Shown: positions 52,324 to 61,922, counted from the stretch's first letter. The stretch is DNA of 64,000 nt from Glutamicibacter uratoxydans (GCF_006539925.1 NZ_BJNY01000002.1:186001-250000), one strand, 5' to 3'. The notes: generated by a model from the letters alone, not told the origin. Program-made: numbers and translations.

Positions 52324-53373
52324 CTACCAAATATCGCCTATGGTGTATCCCTCTGGAAACGGATCGGTGGGGTCCAAGACGTATTTGCTGAATCCGGAAA
52401 TCCAACACTGTCCGCTGATGGTGGGAACGATGGCTTGCTGCCCATGCAGCATGGTTTCCTCGACTATCCGCCCGGTAAAACGAATCCCCAGCAGTCCCTC
52501 ATTCAGCAGACTGTCCCCCGGCATCAAGTTGCCCTTCGCGTATTCAACCGCCATGATGGCACATGTTCCCGTACCGCAACATCCACGATCCAGCGCTCCG
52601 GTCCAGGTTTCAGGTCGCTCGAAATCAACCTCACCAGACAACATCACGTTCGATGTGCGGATATCGACTCCCGGCGTAGGAGAAGGAGCACGCATTATGG
52701 AGAGGGTAATGCCGACTCCCGGATAGTCGGGGTGTTCCACCGGCAGCTGTTCCTAGGCTGCTTTCGTCACCAAAGCTGAAATTCTAATAATTTCTTTCCC
52801 CTGCTCTGGAATCAGCTCTAAATGCTGGAACTGCGTGGCATCAATGATGACGTAGAACATTCCGCCCCATGCCACATCGACGGTGACCGGCCCCAGATGC
52901 GGGACCTCTATCACCTTATCCATGTACACCGGAAACGACGGGACGTTTTGGAAAGTGACCTGTGTGGCCTTGCCGTCCTTGCATTCTGCTGTGATCGGGA
53001 TCAGTCCAGCCGGAGCCTCAAGATTGAAAGATGTCACCGGCTCCTGCATGCGCACCATCCCCGTCTCTAAAAGAGCCGCGGCCACTGCAAGGACGTTGCC
53101 GCCGCTCATCATAGGGTATTCGACTTGTTCCATGATGATGAACCCAGCATCGGCCCGTGGATCTTTTGCTGGAACGATGAGGTTGGCGCATAGCGCCGGC
53201 ACACCACGCGGCTCGCGCAGCATCAGCTTTCGCAGCTGATCATCGTTCTTTTCCATCCAACGCGCCATTTCATAGACAGAGTTGCCCGGGATGGTGGGCA
53301 CTCCGCTGGTTATTACCCTCAGTGGAGCCCCTTCGTGGACTTCAACCGCGTCAAACATTCTTTTAAACGCCAC
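52324..53373 (-). pseudogene. Proline racemase-family gene split by an in-frame TAG
   Basis: One 349-codon frame of the proline racemase/4-hydroxyproline epimerase/trans-3-hydroxyproline dehydratase family, broken by TAG at 52753-52755. N-terminal part 53373-52753 (206 residues, GTG start behind AGAAAGGCATAACT) holds MSGGN where the first catalytic residue of the family lies, here Ser in place of Cys. After the stop the same frame continues Glu-Gln-Leu-Pro-Val-Glu-His-Pro and contains DRGCCGTGTCA, the second active-site Cys motif. Both halves are needed for the pocket. A single CAG-to-TAG change would explain it. A GTG at 52740 could restart translation, but no ribosome site is seen. It follows the MDR gene by 44 bases. 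Confidence 0.85.
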
Positions 53374-53417
53374 AGTTATGCCTTTCTGAACTTATTTCTT
53401 TGCCGCGCAAGGCTTTA

Positions 53418-54512
53418 CTAATGAACTGCCGGTGGAACAAGAACGAGTTTGCCCATGTGTTTTTTCGACAAAAAGTCTTCTTGAGCGAGGGAAATCTGCT
53501 CCAGAGGGTAAACCTTGGCAACGTGCGGTCGAATTTCATTGCGTTCCACATAGCCGATCAAGTTCTCAAAGATGTGGTCGTCCTGGAATGTGCATCCCAG
53601 GACGCGCAGATCATTGAGGTAGATCGTGCGCAGGTCCACCTCAGTTATCGGGCCGCCGATCGCCCCGGCGATTGCATAGCGCCCGCCCTTGCGTAATGCG
53701 GACAGACGCTCATTCACGCCTTCTCCGCAGACCACGTCCAGCACCACATGAACCGGTTCATTCAGTTCCTTCGACAACTCCGCCGAACGATCCAAGACTT
53801 CGTCCGCGCCCTGCTGCAACACCGTCTGCACCTTTGACGCCCCGCTCAAGGCAATGACATAAGCGCCGCGCCGCTTAGCAAGCTGTACAGCGGCCAAGCC
53901 GACTCCACCGGATGCGCCGGTAACCAAGACGCGCTCGCCTGCTTCCACGCCGGCACGATCGAGCATTAGCTCTGCCGTCGAATAGGCACAGGGAACCGCA
54001 GCAAGCTCCTCATCGCTCCAGTCGCTGTCCACCTTGTAGGTTTCCCGCGAGGGTGCCACAGCATACTGAGCGAAGCCTCCGTTGCATTCGCTGCCAAAGG
54101 TCCAGCATTCCCACGGACGGTAATCCACATAGCTGCGCAGCATATTGCGCACCAGCACACGCTCGCCCAAACGGGATTCAGCTACGCCTTCTCCTACAGC
54201 AACGATCTCTCCACAAACATCCGCACCCTGGATCAACGGAAATTTCAACGAGGCTCCAGACCAGCTAGCGTCCTCTTCGTCCGTCTGTTCAAAACCCGTC
54301 GCGCCTCCCCGCTCCGTGGCCTCTGAAATTTGTTTTGAGTACCACCCGATACGGGTGTTGATATCCGTGTTATTTACTGCGGAAGCTTTGACGTTGATCA
54401 AGACTTCCCCGGGCCCGGGACTCGGAACTGCAACGTTTGTCCGATATTCAAGCTTTTCAATGCCGCCGTGCCCGGTTAGCACCACAGCCGCCATGGTTTT
54501 GTGTTCAGTCAT
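53418..54512 (-). CDS. Zinc-less MDR, quinone-oxidoreductase-like alcohol dehydrogenase
   Basis: Medium-chain reductase of 364 residues, start MTEHKTMAAVVLTGHG with AAAGGATTCTTTG before the ATG. GroES-like N-terminus (PGPGEVLINVKASAVNNTDINTR: Asn where zinc enzymes have Cys), GADVCGEIVAVGEG, then NAD(P) site GASGGVGLAAVQLA. No catalytic zinc ligands, as in quinone oxidoreductases and related enoyl reductases. An unusual insertion, EATERGGATGFEQTDEEDA, lies after residue 55. First gene of a transcript with the racemase-family gene, behind the tandem palindromes. Confidence 0.85.
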   Translation of the reverse strand: MTEHKTMAAVVLTGHGGIEKLEYRTNVAVPSPGPGEVLINVKASAVNNTDINTRIGWYSKQISEATERGGATGFEQTDEEDASWSGASLKFPLIQGADVCGEIVAVGEGVAESRLGERVLVRNMLRSYVDYRPWECWTFGSECNGGFAQYAVAPSRETYKVDSDWSDEELAAVPCAYSTAELMLDRAGVEAGERVLVTGASGGVGLAAVQLAKRRGAYVIALSGASKVQTVLQQGADEVLDRSAELSKELNEPVHVVLDVVCGEGVNERLSALRKGGRYAIAGAIGGPITEVDLRTIYLNDLRVLGCTFQDDHIFENLIGYVERNEIRPHVAKVYPLEQISLAQEDFLSKKHMGKLVLVPPAVH

Positions 54513-54591
54513 CAAAGAATCCTTTCGATCGAGGTTCCCTATATTTTTCTGCCCCGCAATGGACAACAGGAGGAACGGGAGAAGCTATAAC

Positions 54592-54627
54592 GTTCAAAAA
54601 TTGAACACTTACGTTCATAAATTGAAC
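54592..54627. promoter_or_regulatory. Two perfect GTTCA-N5-TGAAC operators between MDR and iclR
   Basis: GTTCAAAAATTGAAC at 54592-54606 and GTTCATAAATTGAAC at 54613-54627, starts 21 bp apart (two helical turns), in the space between the divergent MDR and second iclR genes. The strongest pair of the series, as expected for an autoregulated IclR gene. Confidence 0.85.
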
Positions 54628-54745
54628 GTACTCGAGTAACTTAGGATTCAAAGACCATAAAGGTCAAGAGTCTTGAGCCAACCGGCGGAAATGTTTCTTG
54701 ACGGACATTATGCAAAAATGGCGAAAACAGCAGGAGACATTTCAA

Positions 54746-55534
54746 ATGACGCACGAAGTGCCAGCGGGTGAACCCAGCAATCTGGCGAACAAGTCGGTAA
54801 TCAAGGCCCTGGGAATACTTTCGGCCTTAGGTAACTTCCCGAACGGAGCTACTGCCACCGACCTTGCAGAAGCGACCAAGACGTCCCGCCCAACCGTCTT
54901 TCGCATGTTGTTGAGCCTAGAAGCTGCGTCTTATGTTGAACGCAACGACTCGACCTACCACCTCGGATGGGAGCTGCTGCGCCTTAGCCGGCTACCGCAT
55001 CTAGACCGTGGGCTGGCGCTGAGGGTCGAGCCCATCTTGGACAGGTGCGCCAAAATGGTCAACGAAACCGTCAATTTCGCGCTCTCCGGTCCTGACGGCT
55101 ACTTCGACATCGTGGCAGAAGGATCCTCCCACCGCATTCTCACGACGGAGGAGCAGTTCATCGGCAAGCACTTCCCCCCTCACGCAAGCAGTTCAGGAAA
55201 GCTTCTACTTAGCGAGCTACCAAGCGCTCAGGTTGCGGCATTGCTGCCGGAAGCCCTGGAAAAATTCACGGAACGCACCATCACCTCCCGCGAAGCACTG
55301 CAGCACGAATTGGCGCAGATCAAGTCCCAAGGCTTTGCGGTGTTAGACGGTGAGCTAGAAGACGGGCTTTACTCGTTGAGTGTTCCGGTGCGCGCCGCAG
55401 AGGGCGAGCTCATTGGCGCCATCGCCGCCTATGGGCCATCCGAGCGAATGAAGCGGCAAGGGGCACAGCGCATCGCAAAGCAACTGCAAGCAGCAGCGAA
55501 AGAAGTCGCCCAGGCTCTGGTTTCAAGGAATTAA
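54746..55534 (+). CDS. IclR family regulator (second), likely regulon controller
   Basis: IclR-type regulator of 262 residues. Winged helix NLANKSVIKALGILSALG then ATDLAEATKTSRPTVFRMLL; effector domain with HASSSGKLLLSEL and GLYSLSVPVRAAEGELIGAIA. Start MTHEVPAG is set by AGGAGACATTTCAA; an upstream TTG (54698) would add 16 residues. Divergent from the MDR gene with both perfect operators between. Because the same palindrome precedes five other units in the region, this is my candidate for the protein that binds it. Confidence 0.9.
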   Translation: MTHEVPAGEPSNLANKSVIKALGILSALGNFPNGATATDLAEATKTSRPTVFRMLLSLEAASYVERNDSTYHLGWELLRLSRLPHLDRGLALRVEPILDRCAKMVNETVNFALSGPDGYFDIVAEGSSHRILTTEEQFIGKHFPPHASSSGKLLLSELPSAQVAALLPEALEKFTERTITSREALQHELAQIKSQGFAVLDGELEDGLYSLSVPVRAAEGELIGAIAAYGPSERMKRQGAQRIAKQLQAAAKEVAQALVSRN

Positions 55535-55568
55535 AACCAGGCCGGTTCAGCTGCCGGAAACATAATCG

Positions 55569-55596
55569 TGCCCAGTGGACCTAGGTCCACTGGGCA
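55569..55596. terminator. Perfect 28-bp palindrome, bidirectional terminator
   Basis: Arms TGCCCAGTGGACCT and its complement with almost no loop, between the convergent iclR and flavin oxidase genes. Confidence 0.75.
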
Positions 55597-55605
55597 GCGG
55601 TGATC

Positions 55606-56910
55606 TTAGTTTTCGTCGAGCGCTTGGGCAACTTCCCTGGACACACGCAGACCGCTTTCGATGGCCCCATCGAAGAATCCCGCCCACAGGTTGGCAATGT
55701 CGGCTCCCGCCAAGTGCAGATGACCCTCAGGCCGCTGCAACTCCGCTTGGCTTTGGGAATAGGCCCCGGGTCGGTGGATCAACCACGTTTCTTTAGCGTG
55801 CGGATCGGCGTTCCAGTCGTGTGCGGCAATTTCCAGCACTTCGAGGTCGTCGCGCCACACCTGCAACGCTTTAGATACTTCTTCGACACTGGTGACATCA
55901 ATGCGCGAGGCGTCCGCGCCGAAGGAAACAAGAACGGCGTCGTCTTCGCCTACGAATTCGGTACGCACGACCGACAACGGATGGTCCTTGGTGGAGTAGG
56001 CAAAGAATGGCTTGATAGGACCCTTCACGCGAATCCATAGCTTGACGCCCTGAGATGCGGTACCTGCCTGGCTCGCTTGACGCTTGGCTTCGGACAGCGG
56101 CGGGGTGATGTCCAGTTCGTGCAGGATGTTCAGCGGGGCAGTGAGGATGACCTTGCGGGCGCGAAGTGTTGAACCATTCTCCAGTGCAACGCTGACGCCT
56201 TGGTCATCGTGCTCAATAGCAGTCACCGGAGCATTGAGCCGGACTTCTCCTTTAATATCTGCGGCAATGGACTTTACCAGCTGATCATTGCCGTCCTTGA
56301 GGCGGTACACCGAGCTTGCTTCGTGCATGACCTTCCAAGCGCCGGATGTAGCGGCGGTCCAACGAATTGCAGCGCTGAAGCCGACCTGGTCCAACGGGCC
56401 GTTACAGTGCCCTACCCAAGCCGCCTCGTTGGCCTGGCGTTCGTCATCGCTTAAATCGAGTGCATCCAACGCCTGCTGCAAGGTCAGCTGGTCTGCGGCG
56501 GCGAAATCTTCGTCCGAAGCAATCAGGTCAGGACGCGGCAGCAGTTTGCCAGAGGCACCAACCAACGCTTCCATCCCCGGGTCGATCAAATCCATAAAGC
56601 CGGGAAGATCGCCCTTTTGCAGCTCCCCGTTGGCGAACCAATAGGTTTCTTCGGCCCTGGCAAGCCGATCAGCTTCTAGGCCATAACGGGTGACCTCGGA
56701 CCATACGTGGGGCTGGGTCCAATGCATCCAGTTGCCGCCGAGCTCAAGATACTTCCCAAAACGCTGTTCGGTATACAAGCGCCCGCCCAAGCGGTCCCGC
56801 GCCTCCAAAACTATTACTTTCTTGCCGCGTGCACTTAGTTCACGTGCGGCGGTCACTCCCGCCAGTCCTGCGCCAATGACAATGACATCGGCGTCATAGT
56901 TCGTGCTCAT
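55606..56910 (-). CDS. Flavin-containing amine oxidase
   Basis: FAD enzyme of 434 residues, flavin monoamine oxidase/putrescine oxidase superfamily (also that of 6-hydroxynicotine oxidase). Dinucleotide fold VIVIGAGLAGVTAARELSARG, then VLEARDRLGGRLYT and GGNWMHWTQPH; C-terminal FAD site HLAGADIANLWAGFFDGAIESG. It oxidises a primary or secondary amine to an imine with release of H2O2. FAD may be bound non-covalently (no obvious Cys at the usual MAO place). AGGAGAAGCATC precedes the ATG. Divergent from the PucR regulator; no palindrome of the IclR type is in front of it. Confidence 0.87.
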   Translation of the reverse strand: MSTNYDADVIVIGAGLAGVTAARELSARGKKVIVLEARDRLGGRLYTEQRFGKYLELGGNWMHWTQPHVWSEVTRYGLEADRLARAEETYWFANGELQKGDLPGFMDLIDPGMEALVGASGKLLPRPDLIASDEDFAAADQLTLQQALDALDLSDDERQANEAAWVGHCNGPLDQVGFSAAIRWTAATSGAWKVMHEASSVYRLKDGNDQLVKSIAADIKGEVRLNAPVTAIEHDDQGVSVALENGSTLRARKVILTAPLNILHELDITPPLSEAKRQASQAGTASQGVKLWIRVKGPIKPFFAYSTKDHPLSVVRTEFVGEDDAVLVSFGADASRIDVTSVEEVSKALQVWRDDLEVLEIAAHDWNADPHAKETWLIHRPGAYSQSQAELQRPEGHLHLAGADIANLWAGFFDGAIESGLRVSREVAQALDEN

Positions 56911-57033
56911 GATGCTTCTCCTAAGCTGTTGGTTCTCGTTCCTTCGAGCATAGGAAGCATCACTGCGCACTTCATTCATACAGAGCTATGATATTCAGAT
57001 AATTTTATGACCTATTGCTAAAGGATTTTTGTT

Positions 57034-58413
57034 GTGGCTTCGCTGCTCAGCATTGCAGATCTCATTGCCGATCCGACCTTGGACACCTCGGTGCTCGCCG
57101 GAGCCAGCGGTCTACACAGAACCGTCCGGTGGGCCCAGACCAGCGAATCCGCTGAACCGTGGCGTTGGCTCGGCGATGAGGAGCTGCTCATGACCTTGGG
57201 ACTGAACTTGCCCGTTCATCCCGAACAGCAGGCCGAGTTTATTCGCCATGCGCATCAGGCAGGAATCGCCGGAATGACTGTGGGTCAAGATGGTCTGGCC
57301 CCCGAGTTGAGTCCTGAGATGCTGGAGGAAGCTGATCGACTGGCTTTTCCGCTGTTGTCCACCGGACCGCAGACTCCCTTTGTCGTCATCGCCCGCACCG
57401 TCGCTGCGGTGACCACCAATGAACTCAACCGCGGGGTCCTCATTCTTTCGCGGCTATACCAAGAAGCAGGAAGCCGTTCATCCCAAGAAAAAAGGCGCGG
57501 GGATTGGCTGGAAAAGCTCTGCGGCGTCAAAGCAGCAGTTCAGGATACCGGCACCGAATGCATCGTGATCGGCGACGTTCCCAACACTGCCATCCGCCGG
57601 CACTCTCTGCCCACACTTCGGGCGACGCAACTGCTGCTTTCGGTTGAAGCAGAGCTGGATTCGCTAGTTCTGGTGCACCTCAAACAAATCCTCACCGTAG
57701 ACGCCAATGCGCTGCTGCAGGCAGCTGACAGCGCAATTGCCTCAGGAGATGCCACATTGCGCTTGGCGTTGGACGGCCGGGTAAGTGAAACGGAGATCCA
57801 GTCCGGGCGGTGGTTGCGGCCAAGTGAACCGTTTCGCGTATTATGCGGCAGTGAATCCGCCCTTGGCACTATCGCCATGTTCCTAACATTGCGCGAATTG
57901 ACGCCGCTAGCTACGGCATGGAAGCGGCGAACCTTAGCAGTCGTCAGGCAGCAGGATTTACCGGCGCTTGAGGCACTGATACAGAGCACCAGTATCAAGC
58001 TGGGAATGAGTGCTCCGTACTACCGCTTCGCCGATCTTCCCGGAGCAGCGGAAGAGGCGCATAGTGCCTTCGACTGCGCCACGGACCAGCTGCCATTGGC
58101 AGAATTCTCCGGACTGCAGGTTTCGCTGCTGGCCCGTTCGCGCAGTGAAGCCGAGCAGATATGCCGCAGCGTACTCGGCGGCTTGAGCGCAGATACCGCC
58201 TCGGTGAACACCTACAGGGAATCACTTTTTTCCCTGCTGGATCACGACCTGCAATGGCAGCATACGGCATCCGCTCTGGGCATTCACCGGCAGACTCTCG
58301 TCTACAGAATCAAGCAGGCTGAAGCACTATGCGGACGCAGTGTTCGCCGGGTAGCGGATCTTTCAGAACTTTATCTGGCCCACCGGGCATGGCAACTGCT
58401 CAAGAAGCAGTAA
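57034..58413 (+). CDS. PucR family transcriptional regulator
   Basis: Regulator of 459 residues, GTG start behind AAGGATTTTTGTT. N-terminal PucR-like domain (SIADLIADPTLDTSVLAGASGL to DEELLMTLGLNL), a middle GGDEF-like region and a C-terminal helix-turn-helix (HTASALGIHRQTLVYRIKQAE). PucR proteins control purine, polyamine and amino acid breakdown. Divergent from the flavin amine oxidase 123 bases away, which is its most likely target; amine-oxidase/PucR pairs are common in actinobacteria. Confidence 0.9.
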   Translation: MASLLSIADLIADPTLDTSVLAGASGLHRTVRWAQTSESAEPWRWLGDEELLMTLGLNLPVHPEQQAEFIRHAHQAGIAGMTVGQDGLAPELSPEMLEEADRLAFPLLSTGPQTPFVVIARTVAAVTTNELNRGVLILSRLYQEAGSRSSQEKRRGDWLEKLCGVKAAVQDTGTECIVIGDVPNTAIRRHSLPTLRATQLLLSVEAELDSLVLVHLKQILTVDANALLQAADSAIASGDATLRLALDGRVSETEIQSGRWLRPSEPFRVLCGSESALGTIAMFLTLRELTPLATAWKRRTLAVVRQQDLPALEALIQSTSIKLGMSAPYYRFADLPGAAEEAHSAFDCATDQLPLAEFSGLQVSLLARSRSEAEQICRSVLGGLSADTASVNTYRESLFSLLDHDLQWQHTASALGIHRQTLVYRIKQAEALCGRSVRRVADLSELYLAHRAWQLLKKQ

Positions 58414-58607
58414 TCCAGTACCACCAGAAAACGATTCGGCGTCGACGCCCGTCCCGCGGACCCCGTTTGTTCACATGGCCCTGATGTGGACACCCGCAGC
58501 TTCCCACGCTTGCCCTTAAGTGCGGGATTTCCGCGAAAGTACGCTTTCAAAAGTCCACCATGCGAAAAATACTGTTGACTGGATCACAGCAAGAAGCCTA
58601 TCCTTTC

Positions 58608-58642
58608 ATTCAGTAGATAATCATTACGTTCATTCAGTGAAC
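58608..58642. promoter_or_regulatory. Operator pair of the GTTCA-N5-TGAAC regulon (MHS 2)
   Basis: Perfect GTTCATTCAGTGAAC at 58628-58642 and ATTCAGTAGATAATC at 58608-58622 (7 of 10), starts 20 bp apart, 220 bases before the second MHS transporter. The rest of the 450-bp space 58414-58863 holds no gene I can support. Confidence 0.78.
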
Positions 58643-58863
58643 ATTAAACTTTGTGGGAGAACTTTATCAGCAGAGTTTCGGCGGTTCCTGCGGATTGGCC
58701 TCATCACCGGGCAAAGCAGGGCGGGGCTATGAGCAAGCCTGGACCGGCCGCAAATTCTCAAAGAAAGACAGGGACGTTACCGGCGGAACACTGATGCTTT
58801 CAAAAAAAGCGGCATCCGGTACAGGCAGCAATTTTGGCTGCCGGAGATTTATGAGGCGGGAAA

Positions 58864-60348
58864 ATGTCAGAGTCACAATCCAAGCGAAACCAGCTCACCG
58901 GCCCCTCACGCCGACTGCGGGCTGAGGATTGCATTATTGCCGATAAAAAGTCACTCCATCAGGCCCAGATCGGCGCTGGCGTGGGAAACTTCATTGAGTG
59001 GTACGACATCGGGGTTTACGGATACCTCGCGGTGTTAATGACAAGGGTCTTCACCGAGGGCATGGATCAGGCTTGGGGCTTGCTGGTCACACTCCTGGGT
59101 TTTGCCGTGTCATTTGTCGTTCGGCCGATCGGAGGCATGATTCTCGGTCCATTGGGCGATCGCATTGGACGACGCAAGGTCATGCTCTTCACCATCTTGC
59201 TTATGGCTGCAGCAACAACATTGATAGGACTGCTTCCCAGCGCCGGCCAAGTCGGCCTGTGGGTCATCATTCCGCTGTACCTGCTGAAGATGCTGCAAGG
59301 CTTCTCCACCGGCGGCGAGTATTCCGGCGCCGCCACCTACATTGCCGAGTTCTCTCCGGACGGCCGCCGCGCCTTTATGACCTCCCTGCTCAATGTCGGA
59401 TCGCAACTGGGTTTCGCCGCTGGCGCCGGAGTCGTGGCCCTCACCACCATCATCGCCGAAAACAACTTCGGTCCGGACGCCATGCTCAACGGCGGATGGC
59501 GCATCCCGTTCCTTTTGGCCCTCCCCCTAGGCATCGTTGCCGTGTCTTTGCGCAGCCGCCTTCCGGAATCCCCTGCTTTCGAGGTCGCCTCGGAAGTTCC
59601 GCTCGATCACGACCCTGATTCGATCTTCGTCCGCCACAGCCTTCCACGAGTGATCAAACTGTATTGGCCTCACATTCTGGTCGGCATGGCGCTGATCGCT
59701 GCGGACGGTACCAGCTCCTATACCTTGACGAGTTACATGCCCACCTACCTCGAAACCCAGGTCGGCATCCACGCTTCGCATACGGCACTGGCGGCCGTGG
59801 TGATCCTGGCCGTACAGGCAGCCATGATTCCTTTATTTGCCCTACTGGCAGACAAGGTAGGACGCAAGAAGGTATATATGATTGCCACCATCGGCAATTT
59901 GGTTCTCCTGCTTCCCGCCTTTGCCCTTATGCAAACCGGCACCATTGGATCGCTGTACCTGGCATTATTCCTGGTTTCAGTGCCAAGCTCGGCCTTCCTG
60001 GCATTGACCGCATGCGTAATGTCGGAACTATTTCCCACAGCTTCGCGCTATACCGGCGTCGGCATCACACACAACCTCGCCATTTCCATTTTCGGTGGCA
60101 CCACTCCACTAATTTCTCAAGCACTCGTGCAGTCCACCGGCAAATGGTACGTGCCGGCCATCTATGTCATGGCATTTTCGCTGATCGCACTCTTGGCGTT
60201 ATGCAAAATGCGCGAGACCGCCGGTCGTCCACTACTGGGTTCCTTCCCGGTTGTGGCCTCTAACGAGGATGCTGTGGAACTCGCTGGCGGTCAAGACACC
60301 GACCCGAGGATTGATACAACAACTTTCCCGCTCACAGCGGTCAAGTAA
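58864..60348 (+). CDS. MHS-type MFS transporter 2
   Basis: Metabolite:H+ symporter of 494 residues, paralogue of the carrier at 48595; long stretches such as GNFIEWYDIGVYGYLA, LVTLLGFAVSFVVRP and GFSTGGEYSGAATY are the same, and identity appears to be near 70 percent over the first half. GDRIGRRKVM is the A motif. Uptake of a small acid, imino acid or betaine is likely. Alone on its transcript, closed by the hairpin at 60379. Confidence 0.9.
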   Translation: MSESQSKRNQLTGPSRRLRAEDCIIADKKSLHQAQIGAGVGNFIEWYDIGVYGYLAVLMTRVFTEGMDQAWGLLVTLLGFAVSFVVRPIGGMILGPLGDRIGRRKVMLFTILLMAAATTLIGLLPSAGQVGLWVIIPLYLLKMLQGFSTGGEYSGAATYIAEFSPDGRRAFMTSLLNVGSQLGFAAGAGVVALTTIIAENNFGPDAMLNGGWRIPFLLALPLGIVAVSLRSRLPESPAFEVASEVPLDHDPDSIFVRHSLPRVIKLYWPHILVGMALIAADGTSSYTLTSYMPTYLETQVGIHASHTALAAVVILAVQAAMIPLFALLADKVGRKKVYMIATIGNLVLLLPAFALMQTGTIGSLYLALFLVSVPSSAFLALTACVMSELFPTASRYTGVGITHNLAISIFGGTTPLISQALVQSTGKWYVPAIYVMAFSLIALLALCKMRETAGRPLLGSFPVVASNEDAVELAGGQDTDPRIDTTTFPLTAVK

Positions 60349-60378
60349 CAAAAATATATTAGATTAGTCTCCTAATTT

Positions 60379-60411
60379 GCGGGGCGGGCTTAGAGGTCCG
60401 CCCCGCTCTTT
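60379..60411 (+). terminator. Rho-independent terminator of MHS 2
   Basis: GCGGGGCGG (60379-60387) and CCGCCCCGC (60398-60406), 10-nt loop, followed by TCTTTTT. Confidence 0.9.
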
Positions 60412-60446
60412 TTGCCCTTTACCCACAATGATCCGAAAACAAAATA

Positions 60447-60481
60447 ATTCATAGAATGAACACTATAGTCATGGAATGGAT
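60447..60481. promoter_or_regulatory. Operator pair of the GTTCA-N5-TGAAC regulon (quinone oxidoreductase)
   Basis: ATTCATAGAATGAAC at 60447-60461 (9 of 10) and AGTCATGGAATGGAT at 60467-60481 (6 of 10), starts 20 bp apart, some 220 bases before the quinone oxidoreductase start. Confidence 0.68.
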
Positions 60482-60697
60482 GTTTTGTTATCCTAGAACT
60501 GCGGGGCCTTTGACGAGAGACACCGCAAATCGAGGCAGACACGGTGAAATTTCAGACCCTTGTCCTGGCGGCGCCGTTATGCGGCACATCGACCTGTCGT
60601 CCAGGAGCAAGCAGGTCTGCTTGAGTTCCGGAGCGGCGCATCGCCCGACTCTCCCATACTTCACTGTGTCTGCCTCGCCGTGTATCAGCGAAAGGTT

Positions 60698-61669
60698 ATG
60701 ATCATCAAAGCTATTCAAATCACCGAGTTCGGCGGCCCCGAGGTTTTACGTTTGGCAGACGTTCCGGTGCCAGGCATTTCGCCGACAGATATTTTGGTGC
60801 GCACCGAAGCTATCGGTGTCAATTTCATCGACACCTACTACCGCGAAGGCGTCTATCCAACCGATCTGCCCTTCATCCCGGGCGATGAGGCGTCCGGCGT
60901 GGTGGTGGAAGTCGGCACGGCTGTTTCCGATATTAAGGTCGGCGATCGGGTCGCCTGGACCTCGCCGCACGGCTCCTATGCCGAATTCGTTGCAGTACCG
61001 GCTGCAGCGGCGGTCATCATCCCAGAGGGGCTTAGCCCGGATCTTGCCGCTTCCTGTCTGGCACAGGGAATGACAGCGCACTACCTCGCACACTCAACCT
61101 ACGAGATTCAACCTTCGGATCACGTGCTCATTCACGCCGGTGCCGGTGGTGTAGGCCTGTTGCTGACCCAGATGGCGGCCGCTCGGGGAGCCACGGTCAT
61201 CACCACCGTCTCCAGCCCCGAGAAAGCCAAACTCTCCACCTCCGCCGGTGCCGCGCATGTCTTGGATTACGGCCCCCAACTGGCACAGCAAGTTCGCGAG
61301 CTGACCGACGGACAAGGCGTTGCAGCGAGCTATGACGGCGTCGGAGCGGCAACGTTCCGCGCCTCACTTGATGCCACGAGGGCTCGCGGCACTGTGGTGC
61401 TTTTCGGCGCCGCCAGCGGTCCGGTACCGCCCCTGGATCCCCAAGAGCTGAATAAGGCCGGCTCCCTGTTCCTCACGCGCCCAACTATCAGCGATTACAC
61501 CCGTGACCGGGCAGAACTGCTCTGGCGTGCGGAATCGGTGCTTCGCGGCATACAGGAAGAAAAGCTCTCGGTGACCATTGGAGGCCGTTACGCCTTAGCA
61601 GATGCAGCCCAGGCGCACCGCGACCTTCAGGAGCGGCGAAGCTCCGGTGCCCTGGTGCTCATCCCCTAA
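60698..61669 (+). CDS. NADPH:quinone oxidoreductase (MDR family)
   Basis: Zinc-less medium-chain reductase of 323 residues, the usual QOR length. Start MIIKAIQITEFGGPEVL is the family start (upstream in-frame ATGs give an unrelated extension). VNFIDTYYREGVYP is the QOR substrate-site motif, and HAGAGGVGLLLTQMA the NADPH site. It reduces quinones or enones with NADPH. A second MDR at 53418 is a distant paralogue. Behind an operator pair at 60447 and closed by a 25-bp hairpin. Confidence 0.9.
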   Translation: MIIKAIQITEFGGPEVLRLADVPVPGISPTDILVRTEAIGVNFIDTYYREGVYPTDLPFIPGDEASGVVVEVGTAVSDIKVGDRVAWTSPHGSYAEFVAVPAAAAVIIPEGLSPDLAASCLAQGMTAHYLAHSTYEIQPSDHVLIHAGAGGVGLLLTQMAAARGATVITTVSSPEKAKLSTSAGAAHVLDYGPQLAQQVRELTDGQGVAASYDGVGAATFRASLDATRARGTVVLFGAASGPVPPLDPQELNKAGSLFLTRPTISDYTRDRAELLWRAESVLRGIQEEKLSVTIGGRYALADAAQAHRDLQERRSSGALVLIP

Positions 61670-61684
61670 CCTGAGAACAGTCGA

Positions 61685-61738
61685 AAAACATAGTGAAGGA
61701 AGGCGAGGCAGCCGCCTCGCCTTCCTTCACTATGTTTT
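61685..61738. terminator. 25-bp perfect hairpin, bidirectional terminator
   Basis: Arms 61685-61709 and 61714-61738 pair without mismatch around a 4-nt loop, with A and T runs at the ends. It closes the quinone oxidoreductase and, on the other strand, begins at the stop codon of the small gene at 61737. Confidence 0.92.
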
Positions 61739-61922
61739 AGCTCTTTGCCGCAAGATACACGATGCAGCGGCGCGCCAGACTTTTGCTGATTCCCGCCTTT
61801 TGCGCCACGCGTTTTGCATCTGGACGACTCTGCGCTGAAGCTTCTTGACGCTGCATCACCGTGGCTACCCGCTGCACCGCCCAATTGGGAGGCGCGGCAG
61901 GTTCCGCCACCTGCAGGCTCAC
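61737..61922 (-). CDS. Small basic protein coupled to riboflavin kinase
   Basis: Protein of 61 residues, GTG start overlapping the riboflavin kinase stop (GTGA, 61919-61922), and ending exactly at the terminator hairpin, two points that favour a real gene. The C-terminal half AKRVAQKAGISKSLARRC looks helical and could be a helix-turn-helix; it is not a family I know. It would be the second gene of the IclR-controlled riboflavin kinase transcript. Confidence 0.5.
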   Translation of the reverse strand: MSLQVAEPAAPPNWAVQRVATVMQRQEASAQSRPDAKRVAQKAGISKSLARRCIVYLAAKS

